From NCBI RefSeq assembly GCF_001463765.1, contig NZ_BBWK01000004.1, forward strand, positions 18,725 to 82,724: 64,000 bases of DNA, in the 5' to 3' direction. The notes under the pieces are model-generated. The model saw only the letters and a list, made by a program, of their open reading frames with translations. It was not told where the DNA came from and made no database searches. Shown one piece after another: positions 17,868-27,746 of the stretch. Both the position numbers and the translations under genes were made by a program. The DNA comes from Aureimonas sp. AU4. GTDB taxonomy: Bacteria; Pseudomonadota; Alphaproteobacteria; Rhizobiales; Rhizobiaceae. Every line of letters starts with the position of its first letter. Positions within the stretch are counted from its first letter, which is position 1.

Positions 17868-19772
17868 ATGCTGCAGATCACCGACCTTTCGGCCCGCGTT
17901 GCCGGGCGCCTTCTGATCGACCATGCCACGCTCTCGATCCCGAGCGGTACGAAGGCCGGTCTCGTGGGCCGCAACGGGGCGGGCAAGTCGACCCTCTTCC
18001 GCGTCATCACGGGCGACCTCGGCTCGGAAAGCGGCAGCGTGTCGATCCCGAAGGGCACCCGCATCGGACAGGTGGCGCAGGAGGCGCCCGGCACCGAGCA
18101 GTCGTTGCTGGAGGTCGTCCTTGCGGCGGATCTCGAGCGCGTCGCGCTGCTGGACGAGGCCGAAACCGCGAGGGACCCGGACCGCATCTCCGAGATCCAC
18201 CTGCGGCTCGCGGACATCGAGAGCCACTCCGCCGAGGCGCGCGCGGCCGCGATCCTCGACGGCCTCGGCTTCGACGCTCGGGCACAGGCGCGCCCCGTAT
18301 CGTCCTTCTCGGGCGGGTGGCGCATGCGCGTCGCGCTCGCGGCGGTTCTGTTCTCGCGGCCCGACCTCCTGCTTCTGGACGAGCCGACGAACTACCTCGA
18401 CCTCGAGGGCACGCTTTGGCTCGAGAACTTCGTCGCGCGATACCCCTATACGGTTCTCATCATCAGCCACGACCGCGACGTCCTGAACAACGCCGTGAAC
18501 GCGATCGTGCATCTCGATCAGAAGAAGCTCGTCTTCTATCGCGGCGACTACGACAGCTTCGAGCGCCAGCGCGCCGAGAAGCTGGAGCTCCTGCAGAAAG
18601 CGATCGTCAAGCAGGATGCCGCGCGCAAGCACATGGAAGCCTTCGTCGAGCGCTTCCGCGCCAAGGCCTCTAAGGCCCGGCAGGCGCAGTCTCGGCTCAA
18701 GGCGCTGGAGCGCATGAAGCCGCTCCAGGCGATCGTCGAAGAGCATGTCACGCCCTTCGTCTTTCCCGAGCCGGCCAAGGTCCTGGCCTCCCCGATCATC
18801 CGGATGGAGAACGTGTCGGTCGGCTACACGCCCGAGCGCTCGATCCTGCGCAACCTGAACCTGCGCATCGACGCCGACGACCGCATCGCGCTGCTCGGCG
18901 CCAACGGCAACGGCAAGTCGACCTTCGCCAAGCTCCTGGCCGAGCGTCTGACGGCCCAGTCGGGACAGGTGACGCGCGCACCGGGCCTCAAGATCGCGAT
19001 GTTCGCGCAGCACCAGATCGACGACCTTCGGCCCTCCGAGACCGCGGTCCAGCACGTTCGACGCTTCGTGCCGGACGCGCCGGAAGCGAAGGTGCGCGCG
19101 CGCGTCGCGCGGATGGGCCTGCCGACGCAGAAGATGGACACGGTGGCAGACTCACTGTCGGGAGGCGAGAAGGCGCGCCTCCTCATGGGCCTCGCGACCA
19201 TCGATTCGCCCAACGTCCTCATCCTCGACGAGCCGACGAACCACCTCGACATCGAGGCGCGCGAGAGTCTGGTCCACGCGCTCAACGACTATTCGGGCGC
19301 CGTGATCCTGATCAGCCACGACCGGCACATGGTCGAGGCGACGATGGACCGCCTCTGGATCGTGGGCGAGGGAACGGTGTCGCGCTACGACGGCGACCTG
19401 GAGGACTACAAGAAGCTCATCCTGTCGGGCGCCCGGGCGGGCGGCGGAAACCAGGGCGAGTCCGTCGAGGTCGTGGCGGCCCCGGTGATCGTTTCCAAGC
19501 AGGACCAGCGGCGCCTTGCCGCCGAGCGACGCGAGACCTTGAAGCCCCTTCGTCAAAAGATCTCGGGCCTTGAGATTCAGCTGACGCGGCTCCAGAAGAC
19601 GATCGCCGATCTCGACGCGAAGCTGGCGGACCCGTCGCTCTACACCAAGGATCCGTCCAAGGCGTCGGCTCTCGCCAAGCAGAAGAGCGATGCCGAGCGC
19701 ACGCTCGAAAAGGTCGAGGGCGAGTGGCTGGAGCTGACCACCGAGCATGACGCGGCGATGGCCGCCGAATAA
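17868..19772 (+). CDS. ABC-F family ATPase (Uup/YheS-like)
   Basis: A soluble twin-ATPase of the ABC-F class, which acts on ribosomes rather than in transport. The 634-aa protein has two full nucleotide-binding domains. The first has Walker A GRNGAGKSTL, signature SSFSGGWRMRVALA and Walker B LLLLDEPTNYLDLEG. The second has GANGNGKSTF, DSLSGGEKARLLMG and VLILDEPTNHLDIEA. They are joined by the charged P-site tRNA-interaction linker (about residues 240-320: KHMEAFVERFRAKASKARQAQ). A C-terminal coiled coil follows (RETLKPLRQKISGLEIQLTRLQKTIADLDAKL region), as in Uup. No membrane segments are present. The start at 17868 is the first codon matching the family; codons upstream overlap the divergent GST gene. 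Confidence 0.93.
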   Translation: MLQITDLSARVAGRLLIDHATLSIPSGTKAGLVGRNGAGKSTLFRVITGDLGSESGSVSIPKGTRIGQVAQEAPGTEQSLLEVVLAADLERVALLDEAETARDPDRISEIHLRLADIESHSAEARAAAILDGLGFDARAQARPVSSFSGGWRMRVALAAVLFSRPDLLLLDEPTNYLDLEGTLWLENFVARYPYTVLIISHDRDVLNNAVNAIVHLDQKKLVFYRGDYDSFERQRAEKLELLQKAIVKQDAARKHMEAFVERFRAKASKARQAQSRLKALERMKPLQAIVEEHVTPFVFPEPAKVLASPIIRMENVSVGYTPERSILRNLNLRIDADDRIALLGANGNGKSTFAKLLAERLTAQSGQVTRAPGLKIAMFAQHQIDDLRPSETAVQHVRRFVPDAPEAKVRARVARMGLPTQKMDTVADSLSGGEKARLLMGLATIDSPNVLILDEPTNHLDIEARESLVHALNDYSGAVILISHDRHMVEATMDRLWIVGEGTVSRYDGDLEDYKKLILSGARAGGGNQGESVEVVAAPVIVSKQDQRRLAAERRETLKPLRQKISGLEIQLTRLQKTIADLDAKLADPSLYTKDPSKASALAKQKSDAERTLEKVEGEWLELTTEHDAAMAAE

Positions 19773-19871
19773 TCACGTCCGCGTTATATTGTGTGGCAAC
19801 GAATCGGCTTCTACCGTCGTTCTGAAGGGCGGCGGGATCGGTCCGCCAGATCGGTCGGGAAGGATCCTGTC

Positions 19872-20666
19872 ATGGCGCGTCGGCTCCTCGCGTCCCTGGT
19901 CTTGGCGTGTGTGGCCAGCGCCGTCGTCATGCCTCTCCACAGGCAGGCGGAGGCGAGCGGACCGCTCGTCTCGAACCAGGTCGGCTATGCCAGCGTCAAC
20001 GGAATCGAGCTTTTCTTCCGCGTCTACGGCGAGGGATCTCCGCTTCTGCTGATTCACGGGGGATTGTCCGACTCCAGCGTCTGGCGCGACCAGATCGCGG
20101 CGCTGGCCGAGAACCATCAGGTGATCGTCGCCGACAGTCGCGGCCAGGGCCGCTCGACGCGCACGGCCGACCCGATCACCTACGACCTGATGGCCGACGA
20201 CTACCTCAAGCTCCTCGACACGCTGGGCATCCAGAAGGCGGCTCTCGTGGGATGGAGCGACGGGGGCATCATCGGCCTGGACATCGCGATCCACCATCCC
20301 GAGCGCCTGACGCGCCTTTTCGTCCAGGCGGCCAACGCCACGCCGGACGGCGTCAAGCACTATGTCGCACCCGAGACGGTGCCCGAGCTGCGCCATTACG
20401 ACGATGTGGCGGAGGAAATTCACGCGCTCTGGGCCAACGAGCCGAACTTCACGGCCGACGAGCTGGCCTCGATCACCGTGCCGACCGAGATCGTGATCGG
20501 CGACCACGACGAGGCGATCAGCCGGAAGCACACGGAATACATGGCCGAGACGATCCCCGGCGCCTCGTTGGTGATCCTGCCGGATGTCGGGCATTCGGCG
20601 CCGATCGAGGACCCGGCGGGCTACGCCACCGCCGTCCTCGAATTCCTCGATCGGGACCTCAGCTGA
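19872..20666 (+). CDS. Secreted alpha/beta hydrolase
   Basis: A 264-aa alpha/beta-hydrolase-fold protein with an N-terminal signal peptide (RRLLASLVLACVASAVVMP, followed by HRQAEASG), which implies export to the periplasm. The triad can be read directly: nucleophile Ser in GWSDGGIIG, Asp in IGDHDEAIS and His in DVGHSAPIED. The oxyanion-hole segment is LLLIHGGLSDSSVW. The fold resembles non-heme haloperoxidase/lactonase-like esterases. Substrate is unknown. The start at 19872 follows GGAAGGATCC; an upstream in-frame ATG at 19791 would bury the signal peptide. It converges on holC with a gap of only three bases. Confidence 0.87.
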   Translation: MARRLLASLVLACVASAVVMPLHRQAEASGPLVSNQVGYASVNGIELFFRVYGEGSPLLLIHGGLSDSSVWRDQIAALAENHQVIVADSRGQGRSTRTADPITYDLMADDYLKLLDTLGIQKAALVGWSDGGIIGLDIAIHHPERLTRLFVQAANATPDGVKHYVAPETVPELRHYDDVAEEIHALWANEPNFTADELASITVPTEIVIGDHDEAISRKHTEYMAETIPGASLVILPDVGHSAPIEDPAGYATAVLEFLDRDLS

Positions 20667-20669
20667 GGT

Positions 20670-21128
20670 TCAAGCCCGTTTCACCCAGCGCCGATCCTCG
20701 GTCTGCTGCCAGTAGGTGATGTCGTGGCCGGCGGCCTTCTCGGCCCGCCACCGCTCCCGGGCGATGCGAAGCTGGTGGTCGTCGTGCCCATCGAAAAGGT
20801 AGACGCCGCGCAGCGCCTCCCCCCAGCCGCTGTCGGGACTCGCCCCCTCCACTATGAAGCGCACCTGCGGCTCGTTGGCGCGCTGCATCGGATCGGTGGT
20901 GAGGAGGATCGGCTGCATCGCGGCGGCCGAAGCCGCCGCGTCGGTCGCGTGGGGAAGGAAGCTGTCCTCCCGAAAGGTCCAGAGGTGCTGATCCAAAGCG
21001 TCGCGCCGCTCGGTCGTCGCGCACTGCACGACGACCCGCCAGCCGCGCGCGAGAGAGCGCTCGAGGAGGTCGGGCAGCGCCTCCTCGAGCCGGCTTTCCG
21101 TCAGGTGGTAGAACAGGACCTCCGGCAC
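20670..21128 (-). CDS. holC: DNA polymerase III chi subunit
   Basis: Chi links the clamp loader to single-strand-binding protein. The 152-aa protein starts VPEVLFYHLTESRLEEALPDLLERSLARGWRVVV. It has the family segments RRDALDQHLWTFREDSFLPHATD and QPILLTTDPMQRANEPQVRFIVEGA, and ends with RWRAEKAAGHDITYWQQTEDRRWVKRA. The start is a GTG at 21128, five bases after the pepA stop, so it is the second gene of a pepA-holC unit, an arrangement also found in other proteobacteria. Confidence 0.92.
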   Translation of the reverse strand: MPEVLFYHLTESRLEEALPDLLERSLARGWRVVVQCATTERRDALDQHLWTFREDSFLPHATDAAASAAAMQPILLTTDPMQRANEPQVRFIVEGASPDSGWGEALRGVYLFDGHDDHQLRIARERWRAEKAAGHDITYWQQTEDRRWVKRA

Positions 21129-21133
21129 GCCGG

Positions 21134-22624
21134 TCAGCGCGCCTCGTAGTGCTCGCGCACGAGACGGTCGAGGAGCCGGACGCCGAAGCCCGACGCCCAG
21201 GACTGGTTGTACTCGTTGGAGGGCGAGCCCATGGCGGTGCCCGCCACGTCGAGATGGGCCCAGGGCACGTCGTTGACGAAGCGCTGGAGGAACTGCGCCG
21301 CCGTGATCGAGCCGCCGGCCCGGCCGTTGCCGATGTTCTTGATATCGGCGAACTTGCCCTCGATCTGCTTGTCGTACTCCTTGCCGAGCGGCATGCGCCA
21401 CACCTTCTCGCCCGTCGAGAGGCCGGCCGAGAGAAGCCGGTCGGCCAGCTCGTCGTTGTTGGAGAAGAGCCCGGCGTGATGGTTGCCGAGCGCCACGATG
21501 ATGGCGCCCGTCAGGGTCGCGAGGTTGATCATGAAGCGCGGCTTGTAGCGCTCCTGCGTGTACCAGAGCGCATCCGCCAGAACGAGGCGGCCTTCCGCGT
21601 CGGTGTTGAGGACCTCGATCGTCGTGCCGGACATGGCCGTCACGATGTCGCCGGGCCGCTGCGCCTTGCCGTCGACGGCGTTCTCGACGAGGCCGACGAC
21701 GCCGACCGCGTTGATCTTCGCCTTGCGGCCCGCCAGCGCGCGCATCAGACCGACCACGGCGGCCGAGCCGCCCATGTCGCCCTTCATGTCCTCCATGCCG
21801 GCGGCCGGCTTGATGGAGATGCCGCCGGTGTCGAAGATGACGCCCTTGCCAACGAAGGCGAGCGGCGCCTCGTCGTTGCCGGCACCGTTCCAGCGCATGA
21901 TGCACAGGCGCGGCGGCATGGGCGAGCCCTGCGCGACGCCCAGCAGCGCGTGCATCTTCAGCTCGCGCATCCGGTTCTCGTCGAGAATCTCGACCTCGAG
22001 CCCGCTGTCGCGCAGAGCGGCGATGCGCGAGGCGTATTCCGTGGTCGTCAGGACGTTGGCCGGCTCGTTCACGAGGTCGCGCGCGAGGATCACGCCGGCT
22101 GACACCTCCTGCGCGATCGCGAAGGCCTTCTCCGCGCCCTCCGGGTCGCCGGTCAGGAAGGTGATCGTCGCCGCGACGTCGCCGTTCTCCTCGTCCTCAC
22201 CCGGCTTGGTCTTGCGCGACTTGTAGCGATCAAAGCGGTAGCTGCGCAGGAGGACGCCGAGGCCGATGTCGGCGATCGCCTCCGCGTCGATGCCGTCCGC
22301 CCAGACAGTCGCCGTCTCGACGCCCTTGAGCTTGGCGGCGATCGTGCCGCCGAGCTTGAGGCGGTCTTCCTCGCCGGGAGCGCCCTCGCCCTTCGTGCCG
22401 AGGAGGAGAATGCGGTCGAGCCCCGATCCCGATGGAGCGACCAGTTCAGCCGCCGACAGGCTCTTGCCCTTGAACTTCGCGAGCCGCGCCGCCTTCGCGA
22501 GCCCGTCGCGCAGTTCACCCGGCAGGGCCTGCGGCAGAGTCTCGGCGCTCTCGGTCAGGACGACGAGCACGCCGCCCTGGGGCAGGTCGGGGCGCGCGAA
22601 GCGAAGGACGGGTTGCTGGGACAT
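21134..22624 (-). CDS. pepA: Leucyl aminopeptidase (M17 family)
   Basis: A di-metal cytosolic aminopeptidase that releases N-terminal residues from peptides. The 496-aa protein has the variable N-terminal domain (residues 1-160) and the M17 catalytic domain. This contains the metal ligands and catalytic Lys in [17 protein letters not shown], the Asp in [14 protein letters not shown], and the family signature [14 protein letters not shown] with the catalytic Arg. [28 protein letters not shown] lies near the end. It is the first gene of pepA-holC and is divergent from lptF across 251 nt. No transcription-factor-like N-terminal features of E. coli PepA can be judged from sequence. Confidence 0.96.
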   Translation of the reverse strand: MSQQPVLRFARPDLPQGGVLVVLTESAETLPQALPGELRDGLAKAARLAKFKGKSLSAAELVAPSGSGLDRILLLGTKGEGAPGEEDRLKLGGTIAAKLKGVETATVWADGIDAEAIADIGLGVLLRSYRFDRYKSRKTKPGEDEENGDVAATITFLTGDPEGAEKAFAIAQEVSAGVILARDLVNEPANVLTTTEYASRIAALRDSGLEVEILDENRMRELKMHALLGVAQGSPMPPRLCIMRWNGAGNDEAPLAFVGKGVIFDTGGISIKPAAGMEDMKGDMGGSAAVVGLMRALAGRKAKINAVGVVGLVENAVDGKAQRPGDIVTAMSGTTIEVLNTDAEGRLVLADALWYTQERYKPRFMINLATLTGAIIVALGNHHAGLFSNNDELADRLLSAGLSTGEKVWRMPLGKEYDKQIEGKFADIKNIGNGRAGGSITAAQFLQRFVNDVPWAHLDVAGTAMGSPSNEYNQSWASGFGVRLLDRLVREHYEAR

Positions 22625-22875
22625 GTCGACTCCGAGGTCATGATGAGGCGGCGTCGACCGGAACGGAGGCGCCGATTCGAACGAGCCCGATGCGACAATG
22701 CCGAGCCCGCGAGGCCCTCATTGTCGTGTCCCGTATGCGCATTGCAAGAGTGGTGCGGCGGTTCAGAAAGCGCTAACCATGCGCGTTCGCCCTTCTTTAG
22801 CCAAGCTGACCCAGTGTAGGGAGGCGAAGGCCGAGCGTCGGCGGCTCAGGAACGGATTTGCGACACGAACGACGC

Positions 22876-24069
22876 ATGAAGATTTTGGAACGCTACATCT
22901 TCCGCCGGGCGCTGACCTTCAGCGCGGGGGCGCTCGCCGCCCTGGTGCTGGTGGTGTGGATCGTGCAGGTCCTGCAGCGGCTCGACATCGTGCGCACGAC
23001 GGCAACGGCGGCAGGCGACATCTTCTGGATCGCCCTGATGCTCATGCCCGATCTGGCGGCGGGCGTCGTGCCCTTCGCGCTCCTGATCGGCGCGATCCAG
23101 ACGCTCAACACCCTGAACGCCGATTCGGAACGCGCCGTGATCGCGGCATCGGGCGGATCGCGCAAGGTGATCGCCAATCCGATCCTGCTGCTCGGAGCGC
23201 TCGCGGCGCTGATCGTCTTCGTGAACTCCAACTTCGTCGGGCCGCTCGCCTCCAGCGCCTTCCAGAACGGGGTGCGCGCGATCAACGCCGACGCAATCAG
23301 CCTCTTTCTCCAGCCCGGACGCTTCGAGCGCGTGCAGGACGGCCTGATCATGAGCATCAAGGAGGCGCGCGGACCCAACGTTCGCGGCCTCTTCCTGTCC
23401 GATACGCGCGATCCGGCGCTCGATCTCACCTACTTCGCACGCGAGGCGACGGTCGTGGAGCGCCTCGGCCAATCCTATCTCGTTCTCGACGACGGGCAGC
23501 TGCACCGTCGCGACAACAAGGACGGCGCGGTCTCGATCATCGAGTTCCAGACCTACGCGTTCGATTTGGCGAACCTGCGCCCCGTGGACGCGGGCGACTG
23601 GATCCGCATGTCGGAGCGCTCGACGCGCGAACTCCTGAACCCGGACCCGAACGATCGCGTCTACCAGCTCCACCCCAACCAGTTCACCGAGGAACTGGCA
23701 CAGCGCCGCACCGACTTCCTGTATCCGATCGCCTTCGCGCTCTGGGCGCTGATCGTGGCGGGACACCCGAGGACGAACCGCCAGGGCCCGGGCGCCGCCA
23801 TGATGCTGGGCCTCAGCGGCGCGCTCGTCCTCAAGGCGCTCGGCTTCGTCGCCCTGTCGATGGTCCAGGACGAGGTGCAGACGGTGTGGCTCGTCTACGC
23901 CCTTCCGATCTCGGCCATCGTCTTCGACCTGTGGCTCTACCTGCGCAACGTGAATGTCAGCGAGCTGCGCTGGGTCCGCCGGTCGAATGACGCCGTGCGC
24001 CGCTTCGGCACGTGGCTCGTGCGCTCCCTGCCGCTCGCCCCCTTCGAGGGCCGGACGCCCGGCACATGA
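22876..24069 (+). CDS. lptF: LPS export ABC transporter permease LptF
   Basis: One of the two inner-membrane subunits of the LptB2FG complex that extracts lipopolysaccharide from the inner membrane. The 397-aa protein has the YjgP/YjgQ layout: three N-terminal helices (FSAGALAALVLVVWIVQVL, FWIALMLMPDLAAGVVPFALLIGAI, PILLLGALAALIVFVNSNF), a periplasmic beta-jellyroll domain (about residues 125-265) and three C-terminal helices (IAFALWALIVAGH, AMMLGLSGALVLKALGFVAL, VYALPISAIVFDLWLYL). The start at 22876 (MKILERYIFRRAL) matches the family; a TTG at 22858 would add six residues. The stop overlaps the lptG start (ATGA). LptF is essential where LPS is essential. Confidence 0.94.
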   Translation: MKILERYIFRRALTFSAGALAALVLVVWIVQVLQRLDIVRTTATAAGDIFWIALMLMPDLAAGVVPFALLIGAIQTLNTLNADSERAVIAASGGSRKVIANPILLLGALAALIVFVNSNFVGPLASSAFQNGVRAINADAISLFLQPGRFERVQDGLIMSIKEARGPNVRGLFLSDTRDPALDLTYFAREATVVERLGQSYLVLDDGQLHRRDNKDGAVSIIEFQTYAFDLANLRPVDAGDWIRMSERSTRELLNPDPNDRVYQLHPNQFTEELAQRRTDFLYPIAFALWALIVAGHPRTNRQGPGAAMMLGLSGALVLKALGFVALSMVQDEVQTVWLVYALPISAIVFDLWLYLRNVNVSELRWVRRSNDAVRRFGTWLVRSLPLAPFEGRTPGT

Positions 24070-25145
24070 GGCAGCGCACGCTCAGCCTCTACTTCCTTCG
24101 GCGATATCTCGTCAGCTTCGTCTCGACGCTGATCGCGGTCTACGCGCTGACCTACCTGATCGACATGATCGAGGTCAGCCGTCGGGGTTCGTCCGCGCAG
24201 ATCGACTTCTCGACCATCGCGACGATCTCGGCGCTGCGCGTTCCCGCCTTCATCGAGCAGGCCTTCCCGTTCATCATCCTCTTCTCGTCGATCTTCACGC
24301 TGGTTTCCCTGAACCGGAAGATGGAGCTCGTGGTGGCACGTGCAGCGGGTGTTTCGGTCTGGCAGATCCTTGCGCCCTTCATGGCGGGTTCGATCCTCAT
24401 CGGCGCGCTGGCGGTATTCGCCTACAATCCCGTCGCCTCGCTCGCCCGGGCCAAGTCTGCCGACATCGAAACGTCGATCGGCGGCGTGACCGTCGCGCCG
24501 AACGCCCGCGCTCCTTGGTTGCGACAGACGGGCAACGGGGTCGAATCGATCATCGGCGGTCGTTCCGTCTCGGACGGTGGAGCGGTGATGGGCGGCGTCA
24601 CCGCCTTCATCCTCAACACTGACGGAATCGTGTCCGAGCGCATCGACGCCGCGCAGGCGCGCCTCGTGGACAGCACCTGGCGCATCGAGAACCCGACGAT
24701 CACCCGCATCGGCTTTCCACCGGAGCGCCGCGACGCGGTTTCCATTCCCACGACCCTGTTGCCCGAATACATCGAGCAGCGCCTCGCCGACCCCGAAGCC
24801 ATCTCGATCTGGGGCCTTTGGAGCAAAATCGGTGTCGCGCGCGCACTCGGATACAATGCCGACGCCTTCTCCATGCGCCTGCAGACCCTGATCGCCCGCC
24901 CTGCCCTTTTCGTCGCCATGACGTTGCTCGCGGGCACCGTCGCGGTGAGATATGCCCGCACGGGCCAGTCGGGCGGCCTGATCGTCAGTGGCGTCGCAGC
25001 CGGCTTCGTGCTTTACGTGATCACCTTCCTGGCCCAGGCGCTGGGAAGCAATGCCGTGATTCCGACCGTCGTTGCGGCTTGGTTTCCGGTCGTGGCGGCA
25101 GGGTTGTTCGGGACGACGATCCTGCTCCATCAAGAGGACGGGTAG
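24066..25145 (+). CDS. lptG: LPS export ABC transporter permease LptG
   Basis: Partner of LptF in the LptB2FG extractor. The 359-aa protein starts MRQRTLSLYFLRRYLVSFVSTLIAVYALTYLID and has three N-terminal helices, including IEQAFPFIILFSSIFTLVSLN with the family's conserved KMELVVARAAGVSVWQILAPF. A periplasmic domain follows (about residues 130-265), then three C-terminal helices (RPALFVAMTLLAGTVAV, GLIVSGVAAGFVLYVITFLAQAL, IPTVVAAWFPVVAAGLFGTTILL). The ATGA overlap with lptF and the one-base gap to lptD mean that the inner-membrane and outer-membrane parts of LPS transport are translated from one message. Confidence 0.94.
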   Translation: MRQRTLSLYFLRRYLVSFVSTLIAVYALTYLIDMIEVSRRGSSAQIDFSTIATISALRVPAFIEQAFPFIILFSSIFTLVSLNRKMELVVARAAGVSVWQILAPFMAGSILIGALAVFAYNPVASLARAKSADIETSIGGVTVAPNARAPWLRQTGNGVESIIGGRSVSDGGAVMGGVTAFILNTDGIVSERIDAAQARLVDSTWRIENPTITRIGFPPERRDAVSIPTTLLPEYIEQRLADPEAISIWGLWSKIGVARALGYNADAFSMRLQTLIARPALFVAMTLLAGTVAVRYARTGQSGGLIVSGVAAGFVLYVITFLAQALGSNAVIPTVVAAWFPVVAAGLFGTTILLHQEDG

Positions 25146-25146
25146 T

Positions 25147-27597
25147 ATGACAGCGAGGGGGATCTCGCGCCGGACGATCGCCGGGGGGCGATCGGCGTTC
25201 CGGAGCGCACTTCTGGCGGGCGCGGCGCTCTCGGCGCTGGCGCTTGCGCCCTCGGTGGCGCACGCCCAGGCATCGCTTGGGGAACTGGGCGCCAACGTCA
25301 GCGTGCCGGCCGGCTCCCAGCTCTTCCTGGAAGCCGACACCGTCACCTATGACAGCGACCGGTCCGTCGTCACGGCCGCCGGCGGCGTGCAGATCAACTA
25401 CGGCGGCTACAAGCTCGTCGCGCGCAACATCGTCTACGATCAGGCCTCCCGCCGTCTCGTCGCCTCGGGCGACGTCGAACTGGTGGAGCCGGGCGGCAAC
25501 CGCATCTACGCCGACTCGATCGACGTGACGGACGACTTCGCGAACGGCTTCGTCGAGGCGCTGCGCATCGAGACGCCCGACAACACCCGCTTCGCAGCCG
25601 GGCAGGCGGTGCGCGGCCCCGGCCAGCGCACGACGTTCGAGCAGGGCGTCTACACGGCCTGCGAGGCGTGCAAGCAGCATCCCGAGCGTCCCCCCACCTG
25701 GCAGGTCAAGGCCCGGCGAATCGTCTGGGATCAGGACCGCAAGGTGATCCGGTATTATGGCGCGAGGCTGGAGCTCTTCGGGGCACCGCTCGCCTACCTG
25801 CCCTACTTCGCGACGCCCGATCCCACCGTGAAGCGCCAGTCCGGCCTTCTCGCGCCCTCGTTCAAGTCGTCGAGCAAGACCGGCTTCGGCGTGCGCATTC
25901 CATACTACTTCGCGCTCGACGACAGCTCCGACCTGACGATCGCGGGAACGCCCTACTCCAAGCAGGGCTTCCTCGCCGAGGCCGAGTACCGCAAGGCGTT
26001 CGAGAACGGCTACTTCACGCTCCAAACGGCGGGCATCTCGCAGCGCGATCCGACCGCCTTCGACGACTTCCGCTACGACGGCGTGTCGATCAACCAGGAC
26101 TTCCCCGGCGAGAACCGGGGCATGGTCGGAACGACCGGCCGGTTCGCGCTCAGCGATCGCTGGACCTTCGGCTGGGATGTTCTCGCGCAGAGCGACAACA
26201 ATTTCTCGAACAACTACGAGATCGAGAACTTCAATCGCGTCTACCACACGTCGGAGATCTACCTGACGGGTCTGGGCGACCAGAGCTTCTTCGACCTGCG
26301 CGCCCAGAAGTTCGACGTTCAGACGCAGAACCGCCTGACGCAGGACGTCCAGCCCTACGTCCTGCCGACGCTCGACTACCAGTACATCGACGAGAACCCC
26401 GTTCTCGGCGGCCAGGTCACCTACGACGTCAACGTCACGAACCTGCGCCGCGACGCGACGAGCCCGGGCTACCTCCTGCTCTGCCAGTCCGCCTTCATCG
26501 AGAACGGCGTCTGCAGCACGGCGAACGGCTTCCCCTACCGGACCGACGTCTTCCGCCGCAACTCGCTGGAAGGCGACTACTCGCGCGCCACCACGCAGGC
26601 GGAGTGGCGCCGCACCTTCACGACCTCCGGCGGCCTCCTACTGACGCCGTCGCTCTCGGCGCGGGCCGACGTCTACCGCGCGGACATGAGCGCGGTCGGC
26701 TACCCCTACGGCAACCTTCCGCTCGGCCTCGGCGGCGTCGACGTGGACGAAGCCGGGCTTCGCGGGATGGCGACGGCCGGGCTCGAAGCGCGATATCCCT
26801 GGCTGATCGAGACGAGCAACTCGAGCCATGTCATCACGCCGATCGCGCAGCTTCTGGTGCGCCCCGACGAGACCGCCGCCGGCAGGCTGCCGAACGAGGA
26901 TGCGCAGAGCCTCGTCTTCAACGCGGGCAACCTCTTCTCGGAAGACAAGTTCTCCGGCTACGACCGGATCGAGGGCGGCACGCGGGCCAATGTCGGCGTG
27001 CAGTATTCCGGCGTCTTCGGTGCCGGCTACGCGATCGACGCGCTGATCGGCCAGTCCTTCCATCTTGCGGGCGAGAACCCCTACGCGCAGGTCGACTACG
27101 CCTTGGTCGGCTTCGAGTCGGGGCTGCAGAACGACCGGTCCGACTACGTCTCGGCGATCACGCTCGCGACACCGATCGGCGTCAGCCTCGGGGCGCAGGG
27201 ACGCTTCGACAAGGACTCGCTCGACGTGAACCGCGCGGATCTCATGGGCGGGGTGTCCTACAAGCGCCTCGACACGTCGGTGGTCTACTCCCTCATCGGA
27301 GCGCAGCCGACCTACGGGTTCCCCGTGGACCGGCATCAGGTCACGACCGCTGCGACGCTGCGCGTCACCGACCAGATCAAGACCTTCGGTTCGCTGTCCT
27401 ACGACATCGAGAACGCGCAGATCATCGACCGCTCGTTCGGCGTCGGCTACGCGGATGAGTGTTTCAGCCTCATCGCCGAGTACAAGAACACGAGCGACCG
27501 CTACAACCTGACCTCGGCCCAGACCAAGGTCATGTTCAAGCTGTCGCTTCGCACGCTGGCGGACGCCGACTTCGGCTACGGCCTCGGTTCGAACTGA
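25147..27597 (+). CDS. lptD: LPS-assembly outer-membrane protein LptD
   Basis: The outer-membrane barrel that, with LptE, inserts LPS into the outer leaflet. The 816-aa protein has a signal peptide (ALLAGAALSALALAPSVAHAQA) and an OstA/LptA-like N-terminal jellyroll (residues about 55-190: FLEADTVTYDSDRSVVTAAGGVQINYGGYKLVARNIVYDQ and following). The large C-terminal barrel contains GLLAPSFKSSSKTGFGVRIPYYFAL. Cysteines occur in TACEACKQHP, LLCQSAFIENGVCS and DECFSL, consistent with the disulfides needed for LptD folding. It lies one base after lptG and upstream of surA, whose product helps fold such barrels, so function and context agree. The start at 25147 is the first codon before the signal peptide with room for a ribosome-binding site. 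Confidence 0.95.
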   Translation: MTARGISRRTIAGGRSAFRSALLAGAALSALALAPSVAHAQASLGELGANVSVPAGSQLFLEADTVTYDSDRSVVTAAGGVQINYGGYKLVARNIVYDQASRRLVASGDVELVEPGGNRIYADSIDVTDDFANGFVEALRIETPDNTRFAAGQAVRGPGQRTTFEQGVYTACEACKQHPERPPTWQVKARRIVWDQDRKVIRYYGARLELFGAPLAYLPYFATPDPTVKRQSGLLAPSFKSSSKTGFGVRIPYYFALDDSSDLTIAGTPYSKQGFLAEAEYRKAFENGYFTLQTAGISQRDPTAFDDFRYDGVSINQDFPGENRGMVGTTGRFALSDRWTFGWDVLAQSDNNFSNNYEIENFNRVYHTSEIYLTGLGDQSFFDLRAQKFDVQTQNRLTQDVQPYVLPTLDYQYIDENPVLGGQVTYDVNVTNLRRDATSPGYLLLCQSAFIENGVCSTANGFPYRTDVFRRNSLEGDYSRATTQAEWRRTFTTSGGLLLTPSLSARADVYRADMSAVGYPYGNLPLGLGGVDVDEAGLRGMATAGLEARYPWLIETSNSSHVITPIAQLLVRPDETAAGRLPNEDAQSLVFNAGNLFSEDKFSGYDRIEGGTRANVGVQYSGVFGAGYAIDALIGQSFHLAGENPYAQVDYALVGFESGLQNDRSDYVSAITLATPIGVSLGAQGRFDKDSLDVNRADLMGGVSYKRLDTSVVYSLIGAQPTYGFPVDRHQVTTAATLRVTDQIKTFGSLSYDIENAQIIDRSFGVGYADECFSLIAEYKNTSDRYNLTSAQTKVMFKLSLRTLADADFGYGLGSN

Positions 27598-27746
27598 CGC
27601 AGGCGCGAGGCTTGCCGGATCGGCTCTCGCGATCTTCCGGTCGCGGGACGCTTGGGCTAGAACCACCATGGTTTCGCCAAGAGCCCGTGCCACGAGTGCG
27701 CCAGCCGTCGACCGTCCGCCATCCGAGAATCGGAGCCGAACCCATC

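Noticed and set aside
19795..19825. Possible general-stress (EcfG-type) promoter before the secreted hydrolase
   Set aside because: GGCAAC and CGTCGTT are present but neither the -35 bases nor the spacing match GGAAC-N16/17-GTT.
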